Shown piece by piece: positions 38,578-52,625 of a DNA stretch of 64,000 bases. Position 1 is the stretch's first letter, and every line of letters begins with the position of its first letter. A program made the position numbers and the translations under genes. The notes beneath the pieces were generated by a model. The model did not search any database. It was given only the letters and a program-made list of their open reading frames with translations, and had not been told where the DNA came from. Source of the DNA: Aphis gossypii (taxonomy: Eukaryota > Arthropoda > Insecta > Hemiptera > Aphididae). The stretch is taken from assembly GCF_020184175.1 (NCBI RefSeq), contig NC_065530.1, positions 79,213,260-79,277,259 of the forward strand, written 5' to 3'.

Positions 38578-40632
38578 CTGCAATGGTTAGAGAGAAAGTA
38601 TTGTGGTTCTAACATAAGATATAAACCCTTCTTAAATGCTCCTTTTACGTTTATAGCATTCAAAATATATTTTTAACCATTGTGTTTTATATATAAAAAA
38701 TAAAATACAAATTTCCTAGTTTCTGTAATAACATATCTAACTAAAATATAGAAATAGCAGTATTTTTTTTTTTTTAAATAATGTTTACTCAGTGAGTTTT
38801 TTGTACTACAGTTGCATATAAAAAATAATATTAACCTTGCAAGTGAAAAATTATAATATTTATTATTATTTAGAAATTCTTAGTTTTCTTATTCGTAGAC
38901 TGGTAATATATTTATTACAAACGCTTTACAGTATAATTTAAAAATATAAAGTAAATATATCGAGTATAGCAATATTATATGTAGTTTTTTTAATTTTTCG
39001 TGTTATTTATTCCAGTCACAGTTTTGATCAGTCAATGAATATTATTAATATTTACCAAACTTTACTAACGTTGAAATTTATAATTTACCCTTTTACAATA
39101 TACAGTGACTCTTTTGACCTTATGTCGACCTTACCTGCACGTCTATTAGAAACGCAAAACAACTTTTAACGAACTATTTTAGATTGAGAAAGAAAGAAAT
39201 TCATATAAAAGACGTCACGAAATGAAAGTTTAAATAAATATTGCACGTGTTTGGTTGTGATGAGTTGTTTTCGATAAGGCCATAATAGTATATAATCATA
39301 ATATTCGTCTTTACGACTACGGTTATTGCATGAGTGTTAATCCAAAATTAATATACTTCTACTAGCGTCACATACGTAGTATTTTTATCAGCCTTCTGCC
39401 AAATTGGGGCGTAGTCGTCGACTTTCCGGGCTAATGAACGTCAAGTTATCGGCAAATCCATGTCATTATGAATCGATCGAATGTTTATTTTAATATCATA
39501 ATAATATAATATTATCTATGCTACCCCTAGCCGATAATAGCTTTGCCAAACAGGTCTGAACACAATCGAAACGTTATATTTGAACCACGAGACCCTTAAC
39601 GACGTGTAGACAGCAATGACGTTTGTGTCGGAGCTCGTTAAATATAATATTCCTTACTTGCCCGGTGTTTGGTTTTTTTTTCTTTTTTTAACGAGTTGCA
39701 ATTTTCGAAAGGTCATACAGTCACACACAAAAATGAGCGAGTGCGTGCATTCGCGAAACGATAAATAACGTCGCTTTTTAACGCGACTAACCCGCACGAT
39801 GCCATCACTCACTCGACCTGTCGCCAAGGAAATTTCATTCCGCGCATGCGTGAAAATAAGAATCGTCCGATAACAATATGACCCGTCGAGAAAAAAAAAT
39901 TAAACACACAATTTTTTTCTCGAAGTGTCCATTTGTGGAGAGATTTACAAGAGTCCGGCGTGGGACAAACATTATGGTATAATGGAACGCTAGTCATCGT
40001 CGTCATTTGAACACGGAAACTTCAGCGGAAACGTAGTGAACGGCGGACGGGGAATTTTTTCTCCGGTGGCGCGACCCTTCGCAGGAAACGTGTCTAAGGC
40101 AGGACTGCGTCTTGAACACCATGAATTTTAAAGGATTACGTGTCGAGTGCTATATTATTATTATAATACCACGGGTTCGGGATGCATATACATTTTGCCA
40201 GAGGTCATTCTTCACCGCGGTCGTGGTTTACGACAATAAGTCTGATAAATTGTATTCATCCTACCCACCGCCGCCGCCGCCACTACCACACATATGTACA
40301 TTACAATGGAATGATGATAATACGATCGTGGCACCGGGAACCTGAAGCATATACGTATATTATGACGTTGTTATTATTTTGTGTCGATAAATTTTGAAAT
40401 TGAAACGTTTTGATACGTGACAGCGTCGTTAATGGATTTGTTTTCCGAATGATTTAATTCGAAATGTCGATCCGTTCCTGATTGAATATATATTTATTTT
40501 CTAGTCGTTGCACATTACACCAGAGGTTATAGAACTATGACACACGCATATTGCTTGTGATAGAACAGTAAATAAATATAATATTGTTTTTTTTTTTTTA
40601 TTATTTTTCAGGTATTGTTCTCGTTTATACAT

Positions 40633-40665
40633 ATAATTATTGTTATTATTATTATTATTATTATT
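40633..40665. repeat. (TTA)n microsatellite
   Basis: About ten TTA units. The overlapping 70-codon plus-strand frame is low complexity and not called. Confidence 0.9.
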
Positions 40666-41695
40666 GGCTTTTTAACTTTTAATCACTTCGAATTACGTAA
40701 AACAATATATCTAAAAAAGTTAATAATATTTGAGAAAATTAGTGTTTATTTTTGTTTCTATCAAATCCAGACCTTGATAATTATTTCATTACCGAAATTA
40801 TCAAGCGATTTAAAAACTTATAAATAAATTCTTCGAACGTCGGTGGCTTTTTGCTTTATTTATATGTATTCACTTTTAAGAGACCAGTATTCTGATAATA
40901 TTTTTTAAACGTTTAACCGTCACAAGACCGTAAAATTTCATTTCAACTCGTTCATGATTATCGACACAACAATAATAATATTATACGCTTTGTTGTACAT
41001 TGCGATTTCAGAATTATCGTTTTGATACATAGTTTATTTTTGAGATCATACAAATCAATGTTAAATGATATTTTTAAGGTTCACATTTTATCGATTGAAC
41101 TCTTTAAAAACGATACAATCAATCGAGTGTTCCAATACACTTCAATGGTTCAATAGTATAAAAGTATAGTTCACATAAACGTAATTTTTAGTACCTAATA
41201 TCTTTCTACCTCGTCCACCTCAGCTGATGTATAATAATATAATATTACGTACGTAATATCCGTGCGCATGCGAAAGAAAAAAATGTTAAAGGCGTCGATG
41301 AGTGTCTGCTTCCAATAATGGGACTCGTAAAACATAATATATTATACGAACGCCGAGTAACGCGAAGAATATCAATTAGCGGGCATGTACATCCTTTCGA
41401 GAGCGACTTTCAAATATACACGTCAATGCTTAAACCGTGTACCTAAATTTACGAACACGAGATGACTGGATGATTATTTATATTATATTTTTTTCAAGGT
41501 TTTTCGTTTGTTTTTCAATTCTACCATCGGTAAAACTTTGATAATTAAAATCATTACTTTATATATCATGTCTCGGAGACCAACATTAATCTTACTCAAG
41601 AAAGTCGTGGTACATAGTAGTATTATATTATTATATACTTCTCTCATCTAATGTTTATTTAACGTGATTGATTTCCGAGGTGAAATTATAATAAA

Positions 41696-41724
41696 TAATA
41701 CACACATACACACACAAACACGCA
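41696..41724. repeat. (CA)-rich tract with complementary (TG)-rich tract at 42048-42092
   Basis: ACACACATACACACACAAAC lies about 330 bp before a TGTGTGTGTGGGTGTGTGTA tract. The two are roughly complementary and could pair, but simple-sequence origin explains both. Confidence 0.8.
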
Positions 41725-42400
41725 GGTCGCATAATATACGGCACACCGCATTCGGGCGTATAATTCATAATTTATAATATAATATGCGGCAGGTCGTGTA
41801 GAATGTGACTAATTATTTTGTTTGCTCGAGCCAATTGGCGTAGGTAAAACTGAATTCGCGGGATTTAATTAATTAAGTGCAGATAATCTTTGCCGTTCAA
41901 AATGAGCTTATCTCGTCGGACGGGCCAACACACTCGGCAGCACTGCGACCGTGCCCACGATTCCTCCGTGGATCGGGACAAGAGTGGGTACCACACAGGT
42001 ATAATATATACGTACATAATATAATTACACGGACGTAAAATATATGAGTGTGTGTGTGGGTGTGTGTATGTATGTGGGTGTACGGGTGATCGCGTGCCGT
42101 TGCTTGGCTTAGAGAAGAAGTTTCCGTTAATTAACAGCAACGCCGTGTACAGAGATTTCTAGAAATAGCTTTGATCACGTACGTATAGGTGTATAGTATG
42201 TATATTATGTATGTATACATTACCCACTGAAATTAATCAGATATACCTATATATTATATATTATATTGACTTGAAAGTAATTTGCGGTCAAAATAGTTTT
42301 TTCGACGCGACGCGACCGGAAAAGTTTGCCGACGAATTCCCACAGCGTCCTGTTACCGAGTTGTTGGTAGCGTACACAAAGCGTGTTGAGTATATATAAA

Positions 42401-45400
42401 ATATTAGATCATACTGTATTATACGCGTGTGTTTGCAGTGATCGCGAAAATACGAAAAAACTAATTGTAATTCGATAAATGATTTTATTATCGATTAAAC
42501 GAGTAAAAAAAAAATGTGCCTATATTACCGTACATACGCTTTCGTTTATAGACAGTAACTATTTTAAACCTAAATACAAGTCATTATTCACTTTTAATTA
42601 TTTTACTAATGACGTATAGATAACTAACTGTATTATTCTAGATAAATTATATTCGAAACTATTATAAATTATAATAATATAGTCCATGTCAATGCCATAC
42701 TAATGAGTCGATAAATATTAAATCGTAGAGCGAAATCGATATGCCTTATACGTTCATTATCGACATTATAGTAAATTACAACAAAACCATAACTACCATA
42801 ATTTCAACAAGAGCATTAGTCCAGACAATGTACACTGTACAGTGTGAAAAAAAATCCACACATATTACAGTCATAAATAAATACATTTGGTCACGATTTA
42901 GAATGGTATATAGTAAACTAACAACTTTTTTTTTTATTTATATTGCGTACTAGAAGCATTTTATAAAGTAGAATATAACTAATTTATTTCCAAATGGTAA
43001 TAATTAAAAAAATATTTCGTTGATAATTCGTCTAATCCGTTTAATAGTTATAAAGGTACACGTATTAACCGTAATAATAATGGACAATAAGCTTGTTAAT
43101 AAATTATAGTCATTAAATTATTTAAAAATGAAATTATATTTTTGATGCTTAATAGAAATCATTTTGATGATCATTTTATATCCGGTTACCTAAAATTGGG
43201 ACAACAGTAGTTCTGTGAAAGCATAATGTACTATTATATTATTATTACCTTCATCGAGAAAATGGAGTGTACACTGTACAAAACAGTTATGTAGCTAAAT
43301 TGCATATCCAGAACGCCGTGTTAAAAGTTTTTTTTGTATTAATGTAACATCACAAAATTATAATATTAACAATATGAATTACAAAATAATTTTACATTTT
43401 ATTATACTATTATATTAATTATAACTGTAATTATTAATGATTTTAGAAATTAGCAATTAGGATTAAAACAAATAACATCATTGTGCATATGATTATAAAA
43501 TATGTTTAATATACATGTAATCATAGAACTTTAAGACTTTAAGACTTGTAATCATCATATTAAGACATATGTGGTCTCAAATATTTCATTTTTACTATGT
43601 ACACATATCAAAAATATATAAATAACATATTACAATAGGCCATAACTTGTTTGGTAAGAGTATCTCTAAAAACAGAAATTACATATTTTACGCTTTTAAT
43701 GAACGATATAAAATACAATATTGAAATTCAATAATCCAGAAAAGATTTAGTTTTTGAGTACTTGTATTACATATAAAAACTAGTGATTTACCTAGGTACA
43801 CAAATCTTAATAATTATATAATATAGTATAATACAAAATAAATAAATTATTACATATATAAAAACCAATCAATTTATAATACTGATAATAATTTATATAT
43901 AAAAAGGTATAACATAATATATAATATGATATTAGATTATTTTAATTTCTATGTTATTCTTGTATCGTATATTTTCTAGAGATTTGAATGAATCTTTCAC
44001 AAAGAGACTATTTATTATGGTCAAGGATTCATTGAATGCTTTAGTTTAACTTCATACAACCATGGAATAAATCATAGTACATTAAAATGTTATGATGTAC
44101 CTACGCGCAATAAATTAAATTAAATTAATATACCTAAAATTTTGGTTTTATTCTACAAAAATAGGTACACATTGCTTTTGTCTTATTAAAAAAAAAAAAA
44201 AGGTTCTTATTTCTTTCTACTATTCATGACATTTTTTAACGAATGTATACTAAATTGTACACTATTAGAATATCATTTGTGGTTTGAATATCGTTCAACA
44301 GAAATTACGTTTCAATTGTAATAATTTATTGAGTATATATTAAATTAAATTATAAAAACGGAAAAAAAAGTTTTTAATTCCAATTGAAATAGCATCGTAA
44401 GTAAAATTTCATTGCATGACTGATAATTTTAAGTTGCCAGGTCAAGCGTATATTTTCTAACACCCAATTCAACTATTATCTCTGTTTATATAGTTAATCC
44501 AAAAAGACGCAACAAAAAAGACATTAGAAGAGAGAAGCAGATGTTACGACTGTCATATTATAATATTATCATTTTAATTCTGCAACAGATGGTAAGAGAT
44601 TTAATCAGATTCGTAAAAAAAATATATTATTAGCAGTAATATTTTTATAAGATTGATTTTAAAGTTGAAATATACAGTATTTAAAAGGTATTTAAAATAT
44701 TATACTATTTTATAAGCATGTTGAAGATTTTTGTTTGTTTTTAAACTTTACCAAATATTAATACATCCATATAATAGCAAGCAAACTAAACAATGTTTTT
44801 AATAGTAAAAAAGGAATTTTTTAATCATTAAAACGTTGATTGGTTTTGACTTTATATTTTAAAAATTTCATTAAATAATTTAATACAATTTTTTATTTAA
44901 AAGCCACTTTCATTGGGAAATTAAATTACGTATAAATTATAAAATACATTAATTTGTTTGATTAAATTAAATATACTCTATTTAACTTTTTAAATATTAT
45001 TCAGTATTTATGAATTGTATGTATTTGTGTATACATTTTGAATTTACATTTTTTGGTTTTATATACGATTAAAATAAACCGTGGAAAACGGTATCTAATT
45101 GTATTAAATTTAATCTCAGTATTTTAACACTAAGTTTGGAAAAATAACATTTAACTATAACTTCACTAAATTATATAATTTATTGAAATATTGATTCTAT
45201 TGTTACCTATGACATCGTTTTCATTTCAAAATTTTCATTTTAAAGTAAAAATTGTATTTTTATTATTATAATTATTTTTTTTAAATTCATAGATATAATT
45301 ATATATTACTCGTATATATTATAACACTTACGTTAAAGTTTTGGTTTAAAAGCAAAGTACTTAATCTTATACCGGCATGTACGTCAAACGAATAAACACT

Positions 45401-45700
45401 GTAGTACGATATGTTATACTTTACAAAAGTTATTAATCTATAAATAAATCGGTTTGTTATTTTTAGTTGAACGTGTAGTATGATAAGATTATGTTTACAA
45501 TTTTAGACACAGATTATATTTAAAAGGAATCAATGATTTTTTGCATTAATATTGTATTTTTGTAATATAATATTATGGGCGTATGAATATATTTGAGTTT
45601 ATTTATAAAAAGATAAATCTCTTTTACAAATGTACATGTAACATCATTATGTATTATATCGTAAAAATAATATTATAGTATCGTGGATAATGTCAGTTTT
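42401..45700. other. AT-rich non-coding DNA
   Basis: Apart from the paired dyad motifs at 42829 and 43268, I see only AT-rich sequence and short A/T tracts. Confidence 0.65.
42829..43280. repeat. Pair of TGTACACTGTACA motifs about 440 bp apart
   Basis: TGTACACTGTACA occurs at 42829-42841, where it extends to the perfect 12-bp palindrome CACTGTACAGTG, and again at 43268-43280. The interval between them is AT-rich and featureless. They might be protein-binding dyads, but no factor is assigned. Confidence 0.4.
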
Positions 45701-45754
45701 TACGTATTGAGACACTAGACGAAACGCACGATGCCAACTTTTCGATATCGTATC

Positions 45755-45758
<4 letters not shown>

Positions 45759-45787
<29 letters not shown>
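45759..45787. repeat. (TA)n microsatellite
   Basis: About 14 TA units, 140 bp before the candidate first exon at 45931. Another run of ten units lies at 46060-46079 after it. Confidence 0.95.
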
Positions 45788-45790
<3 letters not shown>

Positions 45791-45794
45791 TTCA

Positions 45795-45930
45795 AGTCGA
45801 TAGATTTCAGTCATCCGATTGATTTATAGGCCCACGTCTCAGCCGAACACGTGTACGCGTATTCGATACGGACGGTGCTCAATATTAATTTATATAATAT
45901 TATTTACCTCCGGTGCTCCTTGTAAAACGT
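45795..45930 (+). promoter_or_regulatory. Possible promoter/5' UTR of the 45.9-kb candidate exon
   Basis: A GC-richer 100-bp segment follows the TA repeat. It contains TTTCAGTCATC (about 45807-45815), which fits the arthropod TCAGT initiator, and a CACGTG E-box (45848-45853). These are single short motifs, so this is only suggestive. Confidence 0.15.
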
Positions 45931-46039
45931 ATGTGTTCCGAAACTACGGATGAGGCCGAAAGGTCTTTAATGGATAAACAAGTCTTGGAAAAAATATCGA
46001 GGGAGAGAAAACAGCACAGCAGCTGTTTCGCGGGCAAGT
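45931..46039 (+). CDS. Candidate first coding exon of an unknown plus-strand gene
   Basis: From ATG 45931 the frame gives a charged, helix-prone peptide (DEAERSLMDKQVLEKISRER near the N-terminus, then a Cys-containing tail). It reaches a GTGAGT donor-like site at 46040-46045, leaving phase 1. An alternative GT at 46038 would leave phase 2. Upstream in frame there is a stop near 45896, so ATG 45931 is the natural start. The antisense strand is also open between an acceptor-like TTTTTTCCAAG (ending at 45984) and a GAG|GTAAAT donor (GT at 45907-45906). That gives a competing 76-nt minus-strand exon (45908-45983) whose phase-1 end would fit the dpr exon. I prefer the plus reading on composition, but only one can be right. 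A TA microsatellite follows at 46060. Confidence 0.28.
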
Positions 46040-46388
46040 GTGAGTATTCCGTGTGCAATAATATATATATATATATATACATATGAACGTATATTTGTGT
46101 GCGTGTGTGTGAAGGTGTATACACACTCACTGCTGCTGTGTATTCCGCACGGAGAAGCTTTTAGCAATGAATCCCTCTATAATGGTACAACGTCATCCAT
46201 AATGCAAAACCGTGGGCCCGCCAGTTCCTGCTGCACCAGTGTGAGGTATACGCACACATACGTGATATTATATGGTATATGTGCATAGCTTAACTGTGAG
46301 TACCAGTCGTAATAATAATATTCGGGTCGATGATAATAATAAAAAAAAAAAACCGTGAATCTGGGGTTGTCTATCACCTACTACTACG

Positions 46389-46413
46389 TTATTATTATTA
46401 TTATTATTATTAT
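46389..46413. repeat. (TTA)n microsatellite
   Basis: Eight TTA units. The short frames that cross it on both strands are low complexity. Confidence 0.92.
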
Positions 46414-46472
46414 ACTCTTTTCTCGCGCGCGCGTTCATCCGCGTTTTTAGTTTCTTCAAAAACGAAATACAA

Positions 46473-46665
46473 AAAGAGTGATTCGCCGAGCACTCGCACC
46501 CCTTTTTTTTTCTTTCTTCAACAATGCAGTCATTAAAAATCTGGTTTTCGGAATTTTCAACAATGCTTCAAGACCGTAGTTTGAAATTCTTGAGATTTAT
46601 TTATACTGCTTATGAGGGTACACATTTCTGTTTGTTAATTGAGAACCACCCGTTTCTATTTTAAA
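46473..46665. mobile_element. Partial copy B of the same MITE-like family
   Basis: AGAGTGATTCGCCGAGCA, then a T/C run, then TTCAACAATGCAGTCATTAA, follow the same order as copy A (AGAGTGATTTACCAAGCA ... TTCAATAATGCAGTTATTTT). A later TTAATTGAGAACC block also corresponds to copy A. The matching inverted right end was not found downstream, so this is a truncated or one-ended copy. It begins immediately after the GC-rich 46.1-46.5 kb patch. Confidence 0.5.
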
Positions 46666-46689
46666 TATTATTTAAATTTTTTTTTTTTT

Positions 46690-49600
46690 TTGTTCTCTAT
46701 AACTAAATAATTTGTATTGTATTTATAATTTTATATTTTCACTTTAGAAACTTACGGAAAAGTAATGCGAAGAAAATTGATAATAACATTATAAACACGA
46801 TTCGATACTCTTAGTAAGTTATAAATCACACTCGTAGTATTAAGTTAAGTAGGATAAATGGTTTGTTATACTGCTTATATTTTAACACTTTATAATTATT
46901 GTTGAGTTAATAAATAAAATTTTAAAATATTTATATTAAATATTAAAACAAAAAAAATGCTAGCTTACTTGAATAATGCATACGTTTTGTACAATATAAT
47001 TAATATATAGATTACAATATTATAACACCACATAAATATAAATATTATTCAATAAAAATAATTGCCTAGTTAAATTAACTATGCTTAACGCGGCACATGT
47101 CATCAAAATGTTTTAACTCTATGTTAAAAAGCAATAAATTGAATACATTATTTAATTATTTTAAAATTGTGTATTTGCAATACTAACATGTGGGTGTATA
47201 CAACGCCAAATAATAAAAGTTAATTAGGTTTTACAAGCAATTCAGCTGATGTTTTAATTATAGTTTTAATTTTGATGGACGTTACCGATATTTTATAACA
47301 TACAACATACAAGACTGAAAAATTTACCTAACAAAAATATTAATTTTTTTCACTCGAGTCACCTGTATTTACATTTTGTTTATAAATTTTTTTTTTTTAA
47401 TTTAAGTGTTTTAGATAAGAGTGCCATTTTATCAGTACATAAATTTAAAATTGTACAAGTGGACCAAAATTATTATTATACCTTGACGTTTTTTGGAAGA
47501 GTACGACCTCTAATTTAATATGTTGGGATAGCGAATGATAATGTAATTTGAATAAATTTCAGTTCGCTTTAATAAAGGTTTTGAGTGCTATTTCGCAGTA
47601 TTCGTTGTTTCCGTTTTATTAATACTTAAACCGTATTAAAATTTGATAGTTACTATGGTGTATAGTGTACGTAGTTATTTGTTTTTATTTTAAAATTTAG
47701 TTTAGGTATTTGTTATAATACAATGATGACTAAAAAACTAAAAAACGAATCGATAATTTATTGTCTTTATATCGTCCAATTGATTGCGATTGCAAGTTAA
47801 GTTTAATTTATTTCTTCAGATGCAAACTACGTAGTATTTGTTGTTTGACTGTTTCAGTCTGAATTGATTTTAGTATATCTTTGAAAATATTTATAGAAAC
47901 ATTTCAAATTAAAACTTAAGCTAAAAGATTTCTCAGATTATTAATCAAATGGATCAAAAGATGAGTTGTTGATATTAATATATTTTATAATAGAGAAAAT
48001 TAAATTCCATAATTTATTATATATAATAATGTTAGACTGTATACATTATGTATATAAATAATAATAATAATAATAAAAAAAAAAATCATAATTTAATTAT
48101 AATATTTTATTATATTCATACCAATTTTTACATGATATAGTCATGTCTATTATGATATTTTCCCCGTTAAAATATTTGAACCTACCCAAATCCACTGCGC
48201 CCAATAATAATTATCGTATGTGGGTATAGTCTCACGCAATTAAATTATTTCAGTTTATTACTGAGTCATGAGACTCATTAAATATTAATATCAAAGTCGG
48301 CAATTTGGAAACTCAAGGGTATGTACATACCAACATGGCTGCTACACTATTCAAAGTACTTTAATGAGAATCTAGTAGATTTGACTCTCATCCTTCGTTA
48401 TGAACTATTTAACTAACGTAGTGTTATGTATCAGAAAACAGCTGCTAACTACAATTATTACAACACTATATTCATAAAATCTTGGTTAAAGTTATTTGTG
48501 CATTACGCTATTATAATTATTCAATTTACCCAATAATTAATATATTTTTTTTATTATATAGAAATTAATTCTTGTTTTTTTTTTTTTTTTTTTATATATA
48601 TAATTATTATAATTTGCCATTTAGTCAAAAGTATAAAATCAATTTTTTTCCAAATATACTTAATATGAAGTGCGAACTCATCAAAAATGTGTTATAAATT
48701 AAAACACACGGTTATTGAATATATTAGTTAATTAATTGAGAATTAAAAATACATATGATCACATTTTAATTTCAAACAACGTATTATTTATTGAAATATA
48801 TTCGATTTGAGAAACTAGCTGAATATGTTCCCCCTGACGTGGTTTTATATAATTATCCTTCAATGAAAAGGTTTGACTGTACAGTGAATAGATGATGACA
48901 TTCAATCCAAATGTGGGTGTACGAAATAGGATATTATAATATTGAACACTTTAAAAACTTTACATTTGAATATCAAAAGCCAAAATAAACATGGCCAAAG
49001 GTTTTGCATAGATGAACCCACGCATAGGAAAAGGTCTTAAGAATGCATATGGGAAAACTAAAAAATAAAAAATAAGGTTTTATGAATATTTACAAGTGAC
49101 CGCCGCTGATGCATTTCGTTAAAGCACTCGTGGGACATAGATACGCAAAATGTTTGAACACTTATTAAGTTGTAAAAAAAGTTCAGGTTTAACAAATATT
49201 AATGGTTCGGTCGGATTTAGGATGTACAAATATTTTTGATGAGGATACTCGAATAAATCTCTAAAAAAAAGACCATTTGGTTTTATTTAAATACCTAATA
49301 AGTTATTAAATAGTTTAAAATAAACAAAAAAAATAATAATTCATAAATGTTTATTTTTAAAATTAATACTAACTAAAACAAAAAGGGCACTATAAGTAAA
49401 GAACTACTCTACTGCATAGAATTTTGTTTTTTGTAACTCCCTAAAATTTTAAAAAGTATTGAGAATTGTCATTTTTTTTACCTTCCAACAACATTAATTA
49501 CTAATCTAGAATTGAGATCTAATCTAATCAAAATTGATTGCCAAAAATGTATTTCAATATATATGTTTATAAATTAAAAATAATTTAAAAAAGCATCAAT

Positions 49601-51370
49601 ACATTATTCTTTCAACTCAGAATTTAAATATTTTATACATATTTTATACATTAAAAGCCTAGAACTTAGAATATTAATCAACGTTATAATAATATTAGTA
49701 ATCGTTAATTATAAAGATGTTATATTTGGAATATGTGGTTGATCATCATTAAGTAATCGAAAATAATACAGTGACAGGCACCAAATATTTATATTATTAT
49801 GTTTTATAAATCATAATAAATTAAATTAAATTTAGAGGTCATATTATGATATTATCAGTTATTGAAAATAATTAATTTGTAAAAAACGAAGAAGTAAAAA
49901 TTTAATGTAAATTTTTTGCAGTAAAATGTTATCTTATACATTTACGGCACTCATATCTCTAAATATTATTATCAGGATTTTTTTATCGACTATCAAATGT
50001 ATGACATTTATTTTTTATACAGTATCCCATATTAATAACACATAACATCTATGTTACATTTTATTTTGTAATTTATTCACTAAAAATCACTTTTAATAAT
50101 AATTTTTATGAGTAAAATGTATTCACATTGTACAAGTATTAGGTCTAGTTCAATGCAACACGTGATTGTTTTTTTTAGAATTTAGCGTGACCCTCTTGTT
50201 CAAAATGACCCTTTTTTCAAGAAGGATAATTTCTTTTGAAAGCCTTTAACATATTTTTGTTAGTAAGACTAAAAGTTATTATAATGTTGACTAAAAAAAA
50301 ATCCCTTCAAGTATTTGCTTTGACGAATCATAATATTTGTTTCAACTTAAATGTAATAAAAATATTTCAATATAAAATTGCTATATATCATAATATAATA
50401 TATAGTATATTAATATATTTTTTTTTCATGTTGTACAGAAAAGTATGTTGATATAAGTGGACATTTGAACTATATGCAATTTCTGCTTGAGTGAAATACT
50501 AATCCTAGTAACGCGTGTTATCATTTAACATTCACAAGATATTTTAAAAAGCGATTTCTGCATTTCGGAATTTGAATAATTTCTCTCTATAATGGTCTAG
50601 TGGGGTTAGCGAGAAACGAACCACTTAGTTGTCGACGTTTCCAAACATACATTAAAATATTTAAACAACCGTGCTGAATAAACGGGTCTGTTTGGTGGAA
50701 TGAGCGCGGGAGTGGAGCCCCGTGCGAGTCAGGTTAAGGGAGTCAGGGGCGAAGAAATCTTATAACTAAATATACGAGAAAAAACACACATTTTGGATGT
50801 ACCTACGCAATATAATGTAATTTTGAACATAAAAATGTTGACGCGAAATTGAGTGTACGAGAATGCGCACTCGTAAAGTAAATTCAATATCGCGAGAGTG
50901 CGGCGATGAAGAATAATCCATAATCAGATGAATGTATTATTCAATATACTATATATTATTATGATGGGACGCGTGGGAACGACAAAAGAATAGCAATTTA
51001 CGCCGAGAATACAACTTATACCAATAGAATATCTTTGAATAATTTCGTAGTGTGTAACGATACACAATAATATACAATACATTATTGTAGGTAGATACTT
51101 CACGTATAATATTATACAGTCAAATATCGAATTCTCTAAGATATACATGGACTTGTAATACCTAATTATACTCGTACTTATACACAAACTGTCAAACTAT
51201 ACGATGACTTGCATTTTTTTCTAAAGTTGTTTATATTTTTTAACGACAAAGGATGTATTTCACATTTCATAATATTTTGAAATATAATATTATAATATAA
51301 TACTCAATCTATTAAAACACAAATTTGAACAAGTAGCTTTATAATTGTATGTATCTATTGAATGTTTATA
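46690..51370. other. AT-rich non-coding DNA
   Basis: No gene is supported. At 50590-50760 a GC-richer patch has a 40-codon minus-strand frame ending TTKWFVSR at about 50606, without an acceptor. Long T and A tracts lie near 48575-48593. Other frames are AT-driven. Confidence 0.55.
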
Positions 51371-51434
51371 TGAATGAAATAGTACCAACATTTTTAGTCG
51401 TATCTCTGAAGCATTCAATTTTTTTTTAGATCAA

Positions 51435-51488
51435 AGACTTTAAATACTCACAACTCATAAGCTATTCGTCCAAAATATGATTTGTATA
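51435..51488. repeat. Half-copy related to the 58.1-kb foldback arm
   Basis: GACTTTAAATACTCACAACT followed by CATAAGCTATTCGTC corresponds to the right arm of the foldback element (AACTTTAAATTCTTATAACT then CATAAACTACTCGTT), and the order continues into GATTTGTATA against GATTTATACG. No opposite arm is visible upstream. It is a solo arm or truncated copy. Confidence 0.4.
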
Positions 51489-52625
51489 AATAAAATTATT
51501 TAACAAATTATTATGCTTTAGAATACGAAATTAATAATGCAGATTATCACAAAGTAAAAATGTTAAAAAAAAAAAACCTATATATCCATGTATTTGACAG
51601 TATTGTAAGGTTTGTGGAGTACAATTAAAACATTTCAAAATTTCAAATTTGAATCAATGTATGAACAAAAGATAAAATGGGGGGTGAGCTTGATTGATAA
51701 AATTGGATTATGTTTCAATGGAAAAATACAATTTTCATTTCCTAACATAAAGTAAAATTGTTAAATCCATCAACATAATTGCATAGTATTAAAAAAATAC
51801 ATTTTGATTGCAAGAAATGCATACAAATTGCACACAAAAATAAAAACAGCCAAGTTCGTATTGGAATTGGGTTAAAAACTTTTAAATTTATACTGTACTT
51901 TTTATGCTGAAGATTTAAAAAGTTGTAAATAGCCATAAATCATAGTATTAAAAAAAAAAAAAAGTTGCAAATGCAATAAAGTTCTGGGCCTATTTATGAT
52001 GCAGATACCTGGCTGCTTACATGTATACAAATTTTAATAAAGTTGCGAGTTCTAAAATATGTTTTTTTCTTTTCTCGAAACTCAGATCAAATAACGCCGA
52101 CCCACGCAGTTGTGGTAAGATCGACGAGTCTACCTTTCATGTCATCTCGGGATTTAAAATCGTTAGATACAGTATAATAATAACTAAGTTAGCTTAATCT
52201 TTTAGTACCGCTACAGTCACTAAAAATCTTTCATCACACCCAATACAATACATGTTAATAAATAGTATATTTCATATAAATGATGTTGCAATTCTCATCA
52301 TTTTTAAACTCAACTAAACTTGACATATTTTTTGAGTTTCATTAAATATTTTGTCCAAATAGTTTGGTTTCAATTGAATTATTCAATAGCTGTATACGAT
52401 TTTTACTGTTAAATTAAAAAAGTTCAATTTTTGTACACAAATAAGATTCGTCACATAACTTTGACTTAAAAGTATTCACGTAATTTATGTGACGATTCAA
52501 TGGCAGTAACTGTAAGTTTAACTAATTGACTCACCGCCATTATAGAACCGCGATGGATTTTCGTAATAACTTACGTGGGATGTATATTTTATTCTATTTG
52601 TGGACCGTAAACTTGACATTTATAT

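Larger units (their letters stand above)
38600..42400. other. Mosaic of AT-rich DNA and GC-richer patches (39.3-40.4 and 41.2-42.4 kb)
   Basis: Patches contain several unsupported frames. One is a plus-strand 50-codon ORF at 39616-39768 with a hydrophobic core encoded by a T tract. Another is a minus-strand 66-codon frame at 39809-40006 ending near a GTGAGT. Plus-strand frames lie at 40112-40345, 41901-41997 (reaching a CAG|GTATAA site) and 42211-42399. None matches a family I know. The clustering could mark promoters, enhancers or unrecognised 5' exons. Confidence 0.4.

Noticed and set aside
52575..52619. Minus-strand 15-codon ATG frame ending exactly at a GTAAGTTA donor
   Set aside because: It has no hydrophobic leader for a Dpr protein, no linked exon, and a size easily produced by chance; it lies beside a MITE end.
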